A stretch of DNA of 64,000 nt from Isoetes taiwanensis (GCA_021234155.1 JAJEKV010000017.1:19230372-19294371); one strand, 5' to 3'. Shown: positions 23,040 through 34,833, counted from the stretch's first letter. The notes: generated by a model not told the origin, from the letters alone. A program made the numbers and translations.

Positions 23040-24462
23040 TCAGTCTTGCTTGTCTAGAGGAAGGTCATGAATGTTCAACATAAATGTCTCAAGAAGTACA
23101 TGGATCCTGTCCTTCATGAATATAGAAAGATGATATGCATAGAAAAGTATTTTAACTGGGTCTTTAAATTGAAAGTTGAAATTCTTACAATCTTTTATAG
23201 TTGCCCATTGTGTAGCAATATATTTTACATCATTTTCGAGTTGAACTGACAAGTTAGGAAGATTGTCAATCCTCTTCTCCCACATCTGCCAATAAGCCTA
23301 AGGAGGTCAACCAAAAGAAGATTAACAAAACAGGCCAAACGATATTAGTAGCTACCAATAACACGCCAATTTCCTTTCCCAACTTTCTCATTTGACTGTT
23401 AAACTGCATTTTTCTCATCTGAGCATTCAGCTTCACTCTGTCTTTTTTCCTACTATCCAGCATCAATCAAGAACAAATTATTCTATTTTAGAAGCTACAA
23501 TGGTTTGTATAAGCATTTGGTAGTACCTGCAACTTTTGAGACAATGTTGAAAAGTCTTATTCTTTTTACTCAAGGACATGACAAAATAACCCTGAAAGTC
23601 AAATGCACCTTACCCTTCCCATGGGATGCAAAAAATGGTATGTTGACTTTCGTAAGTTGTTTAGTTGAATCTTGAGTTTAATACAAAGATGTCTTGCTTC
23701 CTTTATCCTCAGATAAGGCATCAGACACCTTGTGAAATTCAAAAAAATCATTTTCAGTGATCAAAGGAGATGTATTGAGCTTATCCCTATAAGTCAAACC
23801 TTCCGATTTTGTCTCCATTTGTACCCTTTTGGATATATGCATAGTCGTTGAACCATCCTGTAATAACCTAATACTCTGATCTACACTGTCATTGTGGGAC
23901 TATCTGGCAAAGTACATGAATAAGTTATTTGCAATTTAGCTTGCAAATCCTTTGACACACCAGTAGATTCCATTGAAATAGACTTTATATCTTCTCCCAC
24001 CATTTTATATTTAGGATCTATCTGCATAGGCTTGCCACACAACGTTTCTAAAGTCTTGTCACATTTTGCAAGCTTTATGGTTTCAGTAGCAAAAGTTGCA
24101 TCATCATTTATTTTGTCCACTTGCCTTTCCTGTCCACACTCAACGTTTAACAATTTGCTAGGACTAAGATTGAAGTGAGTTGGGAATCAGTACAGAATCC
24201 AGATGGGCCAATATCAGCCTTTGAAAGGGAGTTATCTGTTGCATTAGTTGAGCCCTCTTTCATAGGACAAACAGATTGAATTACCTTTATCAAAGTGGAT
24301 GTCTTCTTTTCCAGCGACTGAACATTACCTTGGTCATTAGATTTGTTTAAATTGATACCTGCATCACTTTTTCCTTGGCCTGCTGACTGCAAGGGGGAAT
24401 TGGAAACGGAAAGATCTTTCAAAGTTGACCATCCTTTCCGTTTTCATTTTCTAACAGTTCTC
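23040..24462 (-). pseudogene. Unrecognised multi-exon coding trace, cut by gypsy insertion
   Basis: Minus-strand pieces look exonic. From right: KRKGWSTLKDLSVSNSPLQS... (24460-24150), a frame change, NVECGQERQVDKINDDATFA... to LPDSPTMTV (24147-23881), RDKLNTSPLITENDFFEFHK... (~23800-23690), RKKDRVKLNAQMRKMQFNSQ (~23455-23400), and, after an acceptor-like TTATTGGCAG, MWEKRIDNLPNLSVQLENDV... ending DKQD-stop (23285-23040). The composition is Lys/Ser-rich with a possible helical segment. I do not recognise the family. The gypsy element starts at 24463, directly at the 5' side, so any gene would be truncated there. Confidence 0.4.
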
Positions 24463-25038
24463 TGTTTGGGGTCTGGGTTCGGGAACTCCGGCAAGACAGC
24501 CCTCTGTGAGGACCCTTGGATCTAACAGGAGAATCTGGAGTTATGTCACGCGGGATTTGCAAAAAGAACAAGGAAAAAGAGAAAAGAAAGCAAAAGAGAA
24601 CAATGAGATCACAATAATGAGAACAACTTCCTTGATGTCAATGAAGATACATGAGCTCTCGCAATCGAGAGAAAATTGAAGTGAGACAAGACTCAAAACT
24701 CATCTAAAACTCATGTGCTAGCTCTACTCATATATATAGTACAATGGCCTTTGGCCCAATATAGACACTCTGGTGCCGACTCCTGAAAGGAGGCCTGATT
24801 TGCAGGAATGCTGGCGGTGCCTCTTGAAATGCCTGAAATCACGCTGACGCTGATGCTGGCGGTGACGGGCTGTCACTTATCTGAACGCCTCCTCTTGGTA
24901 GCAGACGCGGCCTTTGACTGTGTGGTCTGCTGCTTGGTCTTCTGCGGGGCCTTTGACGACTAAGCAATTGGGTCCTTGGCCTTGACTTGGTCCGTCGTAT
25001 GCATGAATAGTCCTGTACCAGGACGTACAGGACTAACA
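24463..25038 (-). repeat. Gypsy 3' LTR
   Basis: On the plus strand it begins TGTTTGGGGTCTGG and ends CAGGACTAACA. It lacks a stretch (CTGACTGATTTC region) present in the other LTR. Confidence 0.93.
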
Positions 25039-28031
25039 CTCCCCCCCACCAAACGACACTCAGAGTGAAGAAAAGGAGGAAGTGTTTCTGATGGCGGGAA
25101 CCCAGCAGTTTGAGAGTGATCCTCATGGGAATGAGGACGGGCACCATTGTGGTAATTGCCAATGAGATCCTGACGTATTTGAAGAGCTTCTGGAGTGTTA
25201 AGCCCAAGTGCAGGATGAGCGTCAAAGAGAAATCCTGAGCATACCATGTCTTCAAGGGCAGCATGCGCCTCAGAGGGAACGAACTGGCACTCCATCAGAA
25301 GGCAGGTCTGGAGGCCGAAGGCACTGACGCTGGCATTCGGGTTGCAATAAAAAATAGGACGCTGCCGATTTAGCGAGCTTACAAGGAGGCACTTGAGAGC
25401 AGCACAGAAGTCGGCTTGACGGTGAACAGAAGGGTCCAGTGAGGTGGCAGCATTCTGTAAGAAGGCATCAAGGCCATGAACAGCATCAGCGGGCTTTTGC
25501 CAACTACGCTCATTGGCAATATAGATCCAATTGTCGGTGTGGTCCAAGGTGGCACCATCCTCCCAATTGGAGCGTCGGACAAAACGTGGATCCCACCGGA
25601 GATCCGTCGAGATCTGAGGGGAGTCCACCCAGCATGGCCTTCCGGTATTTTTGTCCAAAACGGAAGACGCCAGTCAGAGGTGAGAAACCATAGGCGTGGA
25701 GGGACTCCCAAGGAAGCATATGGAGAGTGAGCCATTCCCGTGGGCGTGGGCTGCTGCGCTTGCTCCCTGAATTCACGAACAAGGTCTGGATCAAGAGCAC
25801 GGCACCACTGGTCCCATTCTGAAGCAGAGAGCTGAGTATAGACAGGAGGATTAACCCAACCCGTGGGTATGGTCTTGCTTTCCAGAAGGTCACGCAGTTG
25901 ATTGTAGCCTCCCAAGTGCTGCATATAAATTTGGGCAAACTGAAGATCATCAGGATGCGCTAAATTTCTCCGTACCTGTTCCAGTGTTTCAGCCTGCCAC
26001 AGAGGTAAGTGATGAGTACTCCTGTCCAAAAGTGTGAAACTGATCATTATCCTTTAAATACCGGTTGGTGTCCAATAACAACCAAGCAGCATGGGAGTTG
26101 CCTCGAAAAACACGATGGGCCTCATCTTGGAATTTATCATGTATATCAGCCAGATAGAAGTCATGAAAAACATAGGCCATTGGCTGAACAACTCGGAAGA
26201 TGACCAAATCCGGATCTTCACAGTTGATCTGATCAAAAACCAAGAGGGCACAAAGTAAACCTTTGTCTTCGACAGAAAGATCCGGCCAGATCCTTAGAAA
26301 ATCTGCACTGCGGAGGGGCTGTTGATTAATCTGGCCGTCTGCCGCGTACCACTTCAGAAGGAAAAGGTGGCGTCGGGCAACCACATAGTCCAGATAACTG
26401 GAAGGAGTAGAGAAATCCACAGGGATGTGGGTAGCAATATCAATATAGCCCTCCTATTTATTCTGCGCCTCTTCGGCAGATTGAACAGCTTGCTGGAGCT
26501 GATGTTCGAGGTCGCGGATCCGGTTCTCCTTTTCTAGCAGAAGACGGGACTGATCACGGACCCGTTTATGAGAGAGCGTGCCATGTGAAGAGGATTGCCC
26601 AGGAGTATGGAGTCGAAGCGTGGCAATCTCTGCGTCATCAATGATCTTCTGTTTCTTAGCCTCCGTAAGTTGATCCTGGAGGGGCGTGAGCTGACTGGTC
26701 AGCGTGGAAAGCTAATCTTCTAAGGAGGTTATTCGAGCATCTCGTGCTGTAAGGTCATGGACTTGAGTGCTGTAACTTTGAGAAAGCTCTGTATACAGGG
26801 TGTTACGTTTGGCAAGGTCTTTATCCTTGTCGCCCAGGAGGTTATCCTTGGCTTTGACGTGCTCCAGCAATTCCTGAATGGTGGATTGCAACTGAGCCTA
26901 TTGATCAGCAAGCAGGCTGTTCTGATCTTGTGCAGTCTTGAGATCCTCACGGGCCTGTAAGAGAGCCTCGTGCTTTTCCTGAAGTTTGGCTTCCAGGGAT
27001 TGAACTTGCGTGTTGACAACTTGAAGATCCTTGTGAACAGCTTCCGATGCCTCCAGGGATGCTTGAACTCCATTCATGAGAACTTCTTGGGATTTTTGTA
27101 ACTTGAGGACAACAGCTTGAACATCCTGCTGGTATTGATACAGGAGCTGGCGAGGATGTGGAGGTGCAGGGTCCTGGGGTTGCCGTGTTTGTGACGTCTG
27201 AGAGACATGATGAGAAGTGGAGGGCATGGATTCTGTGGAGGAAGAGGAGACAGTGACATGCGTGGCGTTGTGTTGAACATGACCAGGAGAAGAGGGGCGT
27301 GAAGTTTCAGCCTGTTGGTTTGGAGGAAGGGAATGAAAAGATTGACGAGTGGATGTATGAGAATTGGAAGGGGACCCAGGAAGAAGAGGGTAATGACGGA
27401 TGAGGGCCTGAAGATGGGCACCCACTGAGGCTTCAAAGACAGAGGAGGGGGCAGCCCTAATGCGATCCACTTCATGAAGGAGTCTGAAGAACAGCATTTG
27501 TGGCCAATCAATATGGTGAGTGGAGCGGATGGCCGTGATAACAACATTGTAGAACTGTTTATTGATGTGGGTGTTCTTGATAGAATACCCAAGCAATTTT
27601 CGCCACAGAAACTTTACAAAAGTGTCGTGGGCCTTGGCAATATTGGTGAGGCGATGCATGTTGGCTTGATAAGGAACATCGCCAAACTGAGTGACATCCA
27701 GGTCCTGTAAGGCAGCCCAAGATAAAGAAGGTCTTTTAAGAGGAATGTGGAATACCTCAGAAATCAGAGCCTGCGTAAGCAAAATGGTGGTGCCATCGAC
27801 CGTGGTTGCGTATCCTTCTGGGCTGTTGACTATATGAGCGACGAACTGCTTCAATTGCTCCGGATTTGGTGCAGGGAGGTCCATTTGTGAGCTGGCGTTC
27901 CGCCACTTCACGACTCGGACCAACTAGGGTCTCGCGAAAGGTGGGTATCGAGAAGGTCACGGACTCAAAAAGAGCCGGATCCCGTGGAGCCGAAGCTTGA
28001 AGTTGAGGAAATTTGGGTGAAGCATCCATGG
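24960..28031 (-). pseudogene. Gypsy extra ORF downstream of integrase (ORF3)
   Basis: From ATG 28031 (MDASPKFPQL...), minus-strand frames run almost to the PPT. First is a globular domain (FVAHIVNSPEGYATTVDGTT, ISEVFHIPLKRPSL, AKAHDTFVKFLWRKLLGYSI, NVVITAIRSTHHIDWPQMLF; 27923-27430), similar in pattern to the plant transposon-associated domain found in Athila-type extra ORFs. A Pro/Ser/Thr-rich linker follows, then about 200 residues of coiled coil (27120-26470), then a second globular region (LDYVVARRHLFLLKWYAADG to LLDTNRYLKDNDQFHTFGQE; 26420-25990) and a tail to ~25040. In-frame stops and shifts interrupt it at least at ~27925, 26898, 26713, 26455 and 25690. The protein's role is unknown. 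Confidence 0.65.
25039..25053 (-). promoter_or_regulatory. Gypsy polypurine tract
   Basis: On the minus strand TTTGGTGGGGGGGAG directly precedes the 3' LTR start (TGTTAGTCC). Confidence 0.88.
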
Positions 28032-28532
28032 CAAAGAGCGTCGGAGAGGAACAAGAAGAACTGTGTGGAGAAGCCGGAGGGCGGAGAGCGGAGACGAAAA
28101 CGAAAATGGACGAAAAGGTTTTTAGGGCGCACAAGTGTTTTGCGAAGGGGCATGATGAGAATGAAGCGGCGACCGTTGATGATGCCAGGTGGCAAGAGAT
28201 GCGAAGGAGTCGATTGAGAGGCAAAAATTTGGCTAAGTCCCCAATCTGTTAAGGGAGAAGCAATGAACGGTGGAGATGAGACATAAATGAACGCTCAGAT
28301 GTGACAGATGGCGAAGGTACACATATTAATGTTCGACGGGCGTGAAAAGAAGGAATGTCATTTAATGCTGGCAACTCGAAGTGAGATATCATAAAGAAGA
28401 ATGTGTGAGACAGGACCTGGGCTAGATATGCGGCGGGAGAAAAGATTCCCAAATTAGAAACAGTCTTGCATTGCATCCACGTCCGCGATGTTTCTGATTG
28501 GTCCACGTCGACAGGTGTCCCGTCGGTTGGGC

Positions 28533-28821
28533 TATATAAGACGAGCAGTGGGCGAGGCTGAGACACCCTTGGCGACGATGAGTATGGCAGCGGCCGGTTT
28601 GAACGAGAACTGCACTATGCCTAGCAACTGCCAGGAATGGATCACCTGCAAGATGAACTGCCTGGATCTCTGGAAATGCCACAACCGTGGCATCCCTATG
28701 GATGGCTGAGCATCCCGACCCTCTGACCAACCCGATGGAAGTGGTGGTGCATCTGCGCTGGGATCCGGAGCAGAACTATTACCACATCCTCCGCATCACC
28801 TCTGCTCCAAACCCGGAGTAG
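28533..28821 (+). other. Antisense TATA box with two small ORFs inside gypsy element
   Basis: On the plus strand, opposite to the element, TATATAAG (28533-28540) lies 38 bp before an ATG that opens a 43-codon ORF with five Cys (28578-28709; MSMAAAGLNENCTMP...). Its stop overlaps the region of the next ATG (28702), which opens a 39-codon ORF (MAEHPDPLTNP...; ends 28821). The unit sits in the ~900-bp gap between integrase and ORF3. Antisense ORFs are known in some Tat-lineage elements. Whether this one is expressed cannot be told here. Confidence 0.4.
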
Positions 28822-28947
28822 AGGGGTTTTTAACTTAGGATTTTGTATATAGGGCGCTGCCCATAAATAGAGCTCTGCTCATAGCGGAAGTAAGTGAGCA
28901 ATGCTCACATTTTGTAATTTGCCTCTAGTAATATAAATATGCCGCTT

Positions 28948-30156
28948 TTAGTCACTATCTGTTGTGTCAGAACGTTGTGGTGCATCTTGTGTGGAATTGT
29001 CTGTAGCTTCTGTATGAAATTGTTTAAGGCGAAAGCCATTAACCAGAGTAGGTAATGGAGTGCCATCCAACTCGGCCAGCTTGAAAACACTGGGTTGAAC
29101 AACTTGAATAATTTGATAAGGACCAAGCCATCTGAACTTTAACTTGCCCGGAAAATTTTTGTAACGAGAATCATAAAGAAGAACCAAATCACCTTCTTTG
29201 AATGTTTTTGTCTTAAGACGTTTGTCATGTAACGATTTCTGCAACTGTTGTCCATGAAGAACACGAATGTAAGCATCTCGCCTAAGTTTATCCAACTGTT
29301 CCAATTGATAAACCCGTTCCTTGAGTGCAGCAGGTGGATTATGTGTTGTAGCAAGTTGGAAACGGAGAGTCGGAAGAATATATTCAAAAGGCATGAGAGC
29401 TTCTTGACCATAAACAAGTTTGAAAGGAGTGTGGTCAGTAGCAATTTTGAAACTGGTGTTGTAGGCCCAAAGAACAGTAGGCAGCTTGTCTTGCCAATCG
29501 GTGCGTGAAGCATCACAAGTTTTCTTGAGAACAGTGACGAGTGTTTTGTTGGTACTTTCAGCCAAGCCATTCCCTTGAGGATAGTAAGGTGTACTCTTCC
29601 TGTGTTGAATGTGAAGATAGTCCGTCAGCTCCTTGATGGTATGATTGACAAAATGCACGCTACGATCACTAACAAGTTCTGTGGGACAACCAAAACGCGT
29701 GATGATGTGCGTGTAGAGAACCTTGGCTGTGCTGGCAGCAGTGTTGTCTAGAAGTGCACAAGCTTCCGCCCATTTGGTAGCATAATCCGTGATGACCAGA
29801 ATATAGCGGGCACGGGTGTGCCGCGCCGGTGGGTCCATGGGCCCCACAAAGTCCATTCCCCATTTGCTGAAGGGAAGTGGCATGGCTATCGGCGTCAAGG
29901 GAAGAGCGTCACGGGCCGTGGGCTTTCCCACACGCTGACAGACGTCACACGTGCGAGCATAAGCGTGGGCATCTTTGAAGAGCGTGGGCCAGAAATATCC
30001 TGCCAGAAGAATTTTACGTGTCGTGGCGTCACCACTAAAATGACCACCACCAAGCCCGTCATGGGCTTGTCGAACAATGTCAGGCACCTCATGAGGGAGG
30101 ACACAACGACGGAGGACCATGTCTTTACCGCGTTTATACAGATGGCCTGCAACCAT
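28948..30156 (-). CDS. Gypsy integrase
   Basis: An uninterrupted 402-codon frame continuing from RNase H: the zinc-binding HHCC domain (HDGLGGGHFSGDATTRKI... CDVCQRVG), then the DDE core with D in KWGMDFVGPM, D in ELVSDRSVHFVN and E in YPQGNGLAESTNKTL, then LWAYNTS, GQEALMPFEYI, and a C-terminal part with GDLVLLYDSR, FPGKLKFRWLGPYQI and LADEL-like LAELDGTPLP. All three catalytic residues are present. The usual SDRG is SDRS here. The stop at 28948 ends the pol polyprotein. Confidence 0.92.
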   Translation of the reverse strand: MVAGHLYKRGKDMVLRRCVLPHEVPDIVRQAHDGLGGGHFSGDATTRKILLAGYFWPTLFKDAHAYARTCDVCQRVGKPTARDALPLTPIAMPLPFSKWGMDFVGPMDPPARHTRARYILVITDYATKWAEACALLDNTAASTAKVLYTHIITRFGCPTELVSDRSVHFVNHTIKELTDYLHIQHRKSTPYYPQGNGLAESTNKTLVTVLKKTCDASRTDWQDKLPTVLWAYNTSFKIATDHTPFKLVYGQEALMPFEYILPTLRFQLATTHNPPAALKERVYQLEQLDKLRRDAYIRVLHGQQLQKSLHDKRLKTKTFKEGDLVLLYDSRYKNFPGKLKFRWLGPYQIIQVVQPSVFKLAELDGTPLPTLVNGFRLKQFHTEATDNSTQDAPQRSDTTDSD

Positions 30157-30171
30157 GGTGTAGTCACGGAC

Positions 30172-31620
30172 CTATCTGAGAAACTGACGGCGGCGGGAGC
30201 GAAGCTTGTCTGGAGAGAGCGTCGAATCTTCGGGAGGAAGAGCACCAATGAGAAGATATTGCTGAAAGTTGTGAAACCAATGGGGCGTGGCCATGACCAG
30301 GAACAATTGAGCGTCTGAAAAGGCGTCAGAAACACCCGTGGAGGGATCATCCGTGTGGATGCGTGAAAGATAATCAGGCACCACATGTGACTTGCCTGCC
30401 TTATGAACAATTTCGAAGGGAGCGAATTCTTGTAGAAGAAGGACCCAACGAGCAATTCTGCCCGTGGGCGTGGCTTTGTTGATTAAATAAAGAAGAGCTT
30501 GATGATCAACAAAGAACTTGATCTGGCTGCCCAACAAATAATGACAGAAATGTTGGACACAGAAAACTAAGCCCAAAGCTTCTCGTTCCGTGGCAGAGTA
30601 ATTGCGCTCAGCAGGATTTAGTTTCCGGCTGGCATAGCGGATTGGCTTATCCGTGTGCGCATCATAGGCCTGAGAAAGAACAGCACCAATGGCAAAAGCA
30701 GAGACATCAACATGAACGTGGAAGGGCTTGTCCCATTGAGGAGGAACAAGTATCGGGGCCTGAGTAAGTAACAGCTTCAACTTCTGAAAAGTAGCTTCCG
30801 CTTGGGGATTCCAAGCCCAAGTGGATTCATCACCCGTAAGTTTATGAATGGGATCAGCTATAGCTGCAAGTCCAGGAATGAAGGTGGAATAGTAATTAAC
30901 CTTACCCAGGAAGGAACGTGTCTCCTTGATATTAGACGGGGCTTGAGCCTTCAGTACACAACTGATTTTAGCGGGATCCGTGGTGATGCCGTCTTTACTG
31001 ACCACATGACCCAACAGAACGCCTGAGGTGACGCAGAAAGTACACTTCTTAGGATTGAGACTAATGCCAGATTCATCACATTTTTGAAAGACAAGCTCCA
31101 ACTTGTCCAAGTGATCATCCATGGAGCTGTAGGCTGAAAAATCATCTTGAAAGATCTGAAGAAAAGGTTTATCCTTCATAAAGTCTTGAAAGACGGAAAG
31201 CATGATACGCTGAAAGGTTGAAGGAGAGTTTGATAAACCAAAAGGTACCACCTTATAGGCAAAAGTGCCCCACGGGGTGGTGAAGGTAGTTTTGAGTTGA
31301 TCTTCCTTCTTGATAGAAATTTGATTGTACCCAGAGAAACCATCCATGGAAGAGTACATCTCATGACCAGCAACTTCTTCAAGGACCTGGTCAGTAAAGA
31401 GGAGCGGAAAGTGATCACGCTCCGTAGCTTGATTGAGTTTTCTGTAGTCCACGCAAACGCGGATTTTGCCATTGTGCTTGAGAGCAATGACGATGGGGCT
31501 CACCCATTCAGAATGTTTGACCTCATAAATTAGGCCAGCAGCTAAGAGTTTGTCAATTTCGGCCTTGACGCGGTCACGGTAATTTGGGTTGAGCCGGTAC
31601 TGTCGTTGCTAGATGGGCGT
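30172..31620 (-). pseudogene. Gypsy reverse transcriptase and RNase H
   Basis: The frame starting at ~31503 gives SPIVIALKHNGKIRVCVDYRKLNQAT, DHFPLLFTDQVLEEVAGHE, the catalytic-Asp block SSMDGFSGYNQI, FAYKVVPFGLSNSPSTFQR, the FQDDFSAYSS box (YxDD equivalent), LGHVVSKDGI, KETRSFLGKVNYY, then RNase H-type blocks (HVHVDVSAFAIGAVLSQ, RNYSATEREALGLVF, FVDHQALLYL). A frame break near 31605, where a stop precedes the QRQYRLNP-like segment, separates it from the upstream linker frame. The catalytic Asp pair is intact. Confidence 0.9.
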
Positions 31621-32234
31621 GCATCAGGTTTGGTAGGAATGGTGAGTTCCCCCAACTCTTTTTTGATACCTCGAAGGTCTTTATAGCTCCAAGCAAAAAT
31701 ATGTTTGAACTTCTTGAACAGCCTCACGGCGTGTGCTTTATAGGTAGATGGAAGTTTAGCAGCTAAGCGGACTGGTTGATTGTTACCAATGTCCACTATT
31801 TCCACCTCTGGAGTTTGAATATGTGGAACAACCTCCGTGTCCTGTACCTGATGAGCAGGAGGTTGAAGCATGACACGAGGAGCAGCATTGTGAGTGGTGA
31901 AGAAAAGAGACTGCTGAGTGTCATCAAGCAAAGGTTGCTTCATGACGGCATTGACATCAACAGTCTCCAAAGAAGGTGTTGCATCAGAGAAATGATCAAG
32001 TCGTTGAATGCAATTGCAGGAGGCCAGGTAAGGGTCCAAGAGAGCGGCCACAGCCTGGTCCTGATCCAGCGTCATCTCACCCCAAGGATCAGCATACTCC
32101 GGGTAGGATGAGAGAGGTAAACCTGCTGGTGGAGCTTGAACATGATAAATATTTTGGGCTTCTTCAGAGTCAGTGTCAGAGATGGAAGGTTCAGCATTTT
32201 CGACAGAGATCAATTTGCCAGTTTCCAGATCCAT
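31620..32234 (-). pseudogene. Gypsy protease-RT linker
   Basis: An acidic spacer ending in LFKKFKHIFAWSYKDLRGI and LGELTIPTKPDARP, which in plant gypsy polyproteins lies directly before the RT. The frame then breaks near 31610. Confidence 0.8.
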
Positions 32235-32239
32235 GGTGG

Positions 32240-32570
32240 CATTGAGATGTCAATCAGTAATAACAAGTTGGTCTGTGGCCCAGTAATGAATACTCTTAGC
32301 TTGGCGGAGAAAAGGTCGTCCAACCAGCATTTCATAATCACCAGGATCTTCTCCAGCTTTCCAAACCCCGAATTCCAAGGGGAATTTGAGATCACCAATG
32401 ATGATATGGAGAAGAGGAGTGACACCTTGGGGACGCGTGATATGGCCATTAGCCAACTTGATGTCATAGGGGGCACGGTATAATTGTTTGATGCCCAATT
32501 GCTTTCGGAGCTTATCAGTAATAAGATTGACAGCACTACCACCATCAATTTGGACATGATTGATGTGCTA
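32240..32570 (-). pseudogene. Gypsy aspartic protease
   Basis: On the minus strand HVQIDGGSAVNLIT (~32520-32562) has the retropepsin D-G-G-S active-site variant seen in plant gypsy. It is followed by LGIKQLYRAPYDIKLANGH, IIGDLKFPLEF and the GRPFLR motif (32300-32330). A stop near 32249 and another near 32570 isolate the domain from its neighbours. Confidence 0.75.
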
Positions 32571-32774
32571 ATTGGCCACCGTGGCGTGCACCGTGGGCGT
32601 GGAGGTCACAATAGCTCCAACCAGAACTGTGGGAAGAGGTAACTGGTCTTTGAGAGCCGGACAGAGTTTCAAAATTGTGGCCAGGCTCAAAGGAATCTTG
32701 ATCTTGGCAAGTTCTTCCTGAAGTTCCAAAGGAACATGAGAAAAGGGGTCCGCAGGATCCAGTGGAGCAGGAGT

Positions 32775-34833
32775 CTAGGGTAAAGAAGCAGAAACTTCTT
32801 TGAGAAGCTCTACCTCAGCAGCAATATTGGGATACGGCTGAGAGCGGGTGCTGGTGGATGATGACGGCGCTGCCTGACGCTGCTGAGCTCTAGTGGTGGC
32901 ATGAACATTTGCCAGGGTGCGACCTTCCGCAGCCTGCATGAGTTTAAGAATACTTTGTCTCACTTTAGGCATGACGTGAGGCATGAGTTTGTCAAGATCA
33001 GGTGCGAAATGAACTTTTTTATCATCTTCATGAGGGACTGTCTCCACAACAAAAGCTGCTTGCGGGTCATGAGGAATGATGGTTAAAGGGCGTGAAGCCC
33101 GTGTGTGGCATGAGACGAGACCAACCCAATTTGACTGCTGGACTGGAGGGTTCAGTGCCTGATAGATCTCCTCTTGAGCTTGTTGATCCATAGGATTGGA
33201 GGTAGATGCTGCTTGCTGAGGGCGCTGTTGTTGAGGCGGCCGAGGGAGCTTCCTCAAAACAGGACGGGGGCCTTGTTTACCGTTGGCCGTGAGGCGTACT
33301 GAAGCTGGCTGATTGGAACCTGGAAGTTGGACTTGAACTTGGGGAAGTTGAGGACACGCCGTGGTGGTGTGACCCCATTCATGACAATGATAACATTGAG
33401 CCTTTGAAGGATCAAAGGGAGGACGGTTGCCTTGTACCCGTGGCTGCGGAGATTGCTGCGTTTGTTGATACTGCTGCGATTGTTGAGTTTGATATTGCTG
33501 AGGCGGATATGACTGTTGTTGTTGAGGCGTGGTCTGGACTTGAAAAACCATTTTGTTCCTGAAAGGTGTAGGATGAGAACGAGTGCATTCCTCCGTGGCG
33601 TGATTGCACATATTGCACCTTTTATAGTGAGGAGGTCCATTGGAGGAGTTGCATTCATTTGCCAAATGGCCCTGATATTTACAAATATGACACCAGATCT
33701 GTGAGCGCTGTGGATTTGTTTGCTGAGGCTGAACATAATTCTGTGGAACCATGACGGGGGGCATGAAGGGGAGTTCCGTGAGAGCAACACCTCGAGAAGA
33801 AACATTGACTGAGTGATTGACCAATTCAATGGCTTGCTCCAGAGACTTGGACGCAGGTACTCCGTCATGAGTCGAATGGCAGGAGGAAGACCCTGCAGAA
33901 ACCAGACAAGAATCTGGCTTTGCGTGGGGTACTCCTGGAGTTTACTGACGAGAATGTGGAGACGATCCGCAAAATCCCTGGCTGACTCCGTGGGCTCTTG
34001 CTGAAGGTCATTGAGTTGCTTGAGAAGAAGTTGATCATCATCTGTGGTGCCATAATGAGAAAGGAATGCTGTTTTCATTTCATGCCAACTTTGTTTCCAG
34101 TGACTTTTGTTGGCCATTAACCACTGATGAGGGGCGCCTCTGAGCGTTGTCGAAAAGATGTGAAATTTGAGTTGTGGTTGCGCATGACCATTCAGAATGG
34201 CCAAGGCTTCAAATTCAGAATGGCCAAGGCTTGAGCACTCTGATCCAGAGGTTTGCCTTTAGTGTTGCCAAAAGTGGGATAAGTCAACTTCAAATTATGA
34301 GTGGGAGATGAAGGCGGAACTGGCGCATAGACAGGTGGATTCGGTGGAGGGTATGCAGAAGCATAGAAAGGTGGAACAGCCTGGGGCTGAGAGCATGGGG
34401 TTGGGACTGAAAAACCCGGTGGTCCAAAGAAAGTAGTATCAGGTGGGGAAGGATCGTGAGAGCCCTCCTCATTAGGCTTGAGATCAGTGGTTTGGTAAAC
34501 AGGAAGAGCGTGCTGAAAGGATGGAGAAGACTGAAATTCGTGAACGTGGGGAGGGCCAAAGGACACTTGATGGTAGCCCATCCCAGCAGGAGGGGAAGAA
34601 GATTGTGATGGCTGAGGGGTGTAGCCGGAAGGTATATGAATGTAGGTGCTGTCAGGAGTCTGGAAATAGTGAGGCGTGGGCTGAACAGGTGTATGTTGTG
34701 GAGATTGAGGTTGTGAACAATGGCGACACACATGGGGAGACCCTGGTCGAGAATGAGCACGAGGGGTAGGAGGTGCCGACTGAGCTCTGGAATGGACACG
34801 ACCTCCCTCAATGTCATAAGCAGTATCATACAT
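32775..34833 (-). pseudogene. Gypsy gag
   Basis: Three frames make up gag: a Pro/Gln/Ser-rich N-terminus (34833-34192), the retrotransposon gag domain (HIFSTTLRGAPHQWLMANKS, LSHYGTTDDDQLLLKQLNDL, ESARDFADRLHILVSKL; 34190-33850) and the nucleocapsid part (33824-32775) with two good CCHC knuckles (CHICKYQGHLANEC; CYHCHEWGHTTTAC) and a third imperfect Cys cluster between them. A 23-bp tandem duplication (34191-34236) shifts the frame between the first two parts. A second shift lies near 33850. Confidence 0.85.
34191..34236. repeat. 23-bp tandem duplication in gag
   Basis: ATTCAGAATGGCCAAGGCTT recurs after 23 bp, so the duplication is not a multiple of three and breaks the gag frame exactly where the two open frames swap. 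Confidence 0.88.

Noticed and set aside
28249-28730. Minus-strand 102-105-codon frames between integrase and ORF3
   Set aside because: No motifs. They overlap the untranslated gap and the antisense unit.
30985-31010. FQDD as a defective RT catalytic box
   Set aside because: The second position is variable among plant gypsy elements and the Asp pair is intact, so this is not evidence of inactivation.
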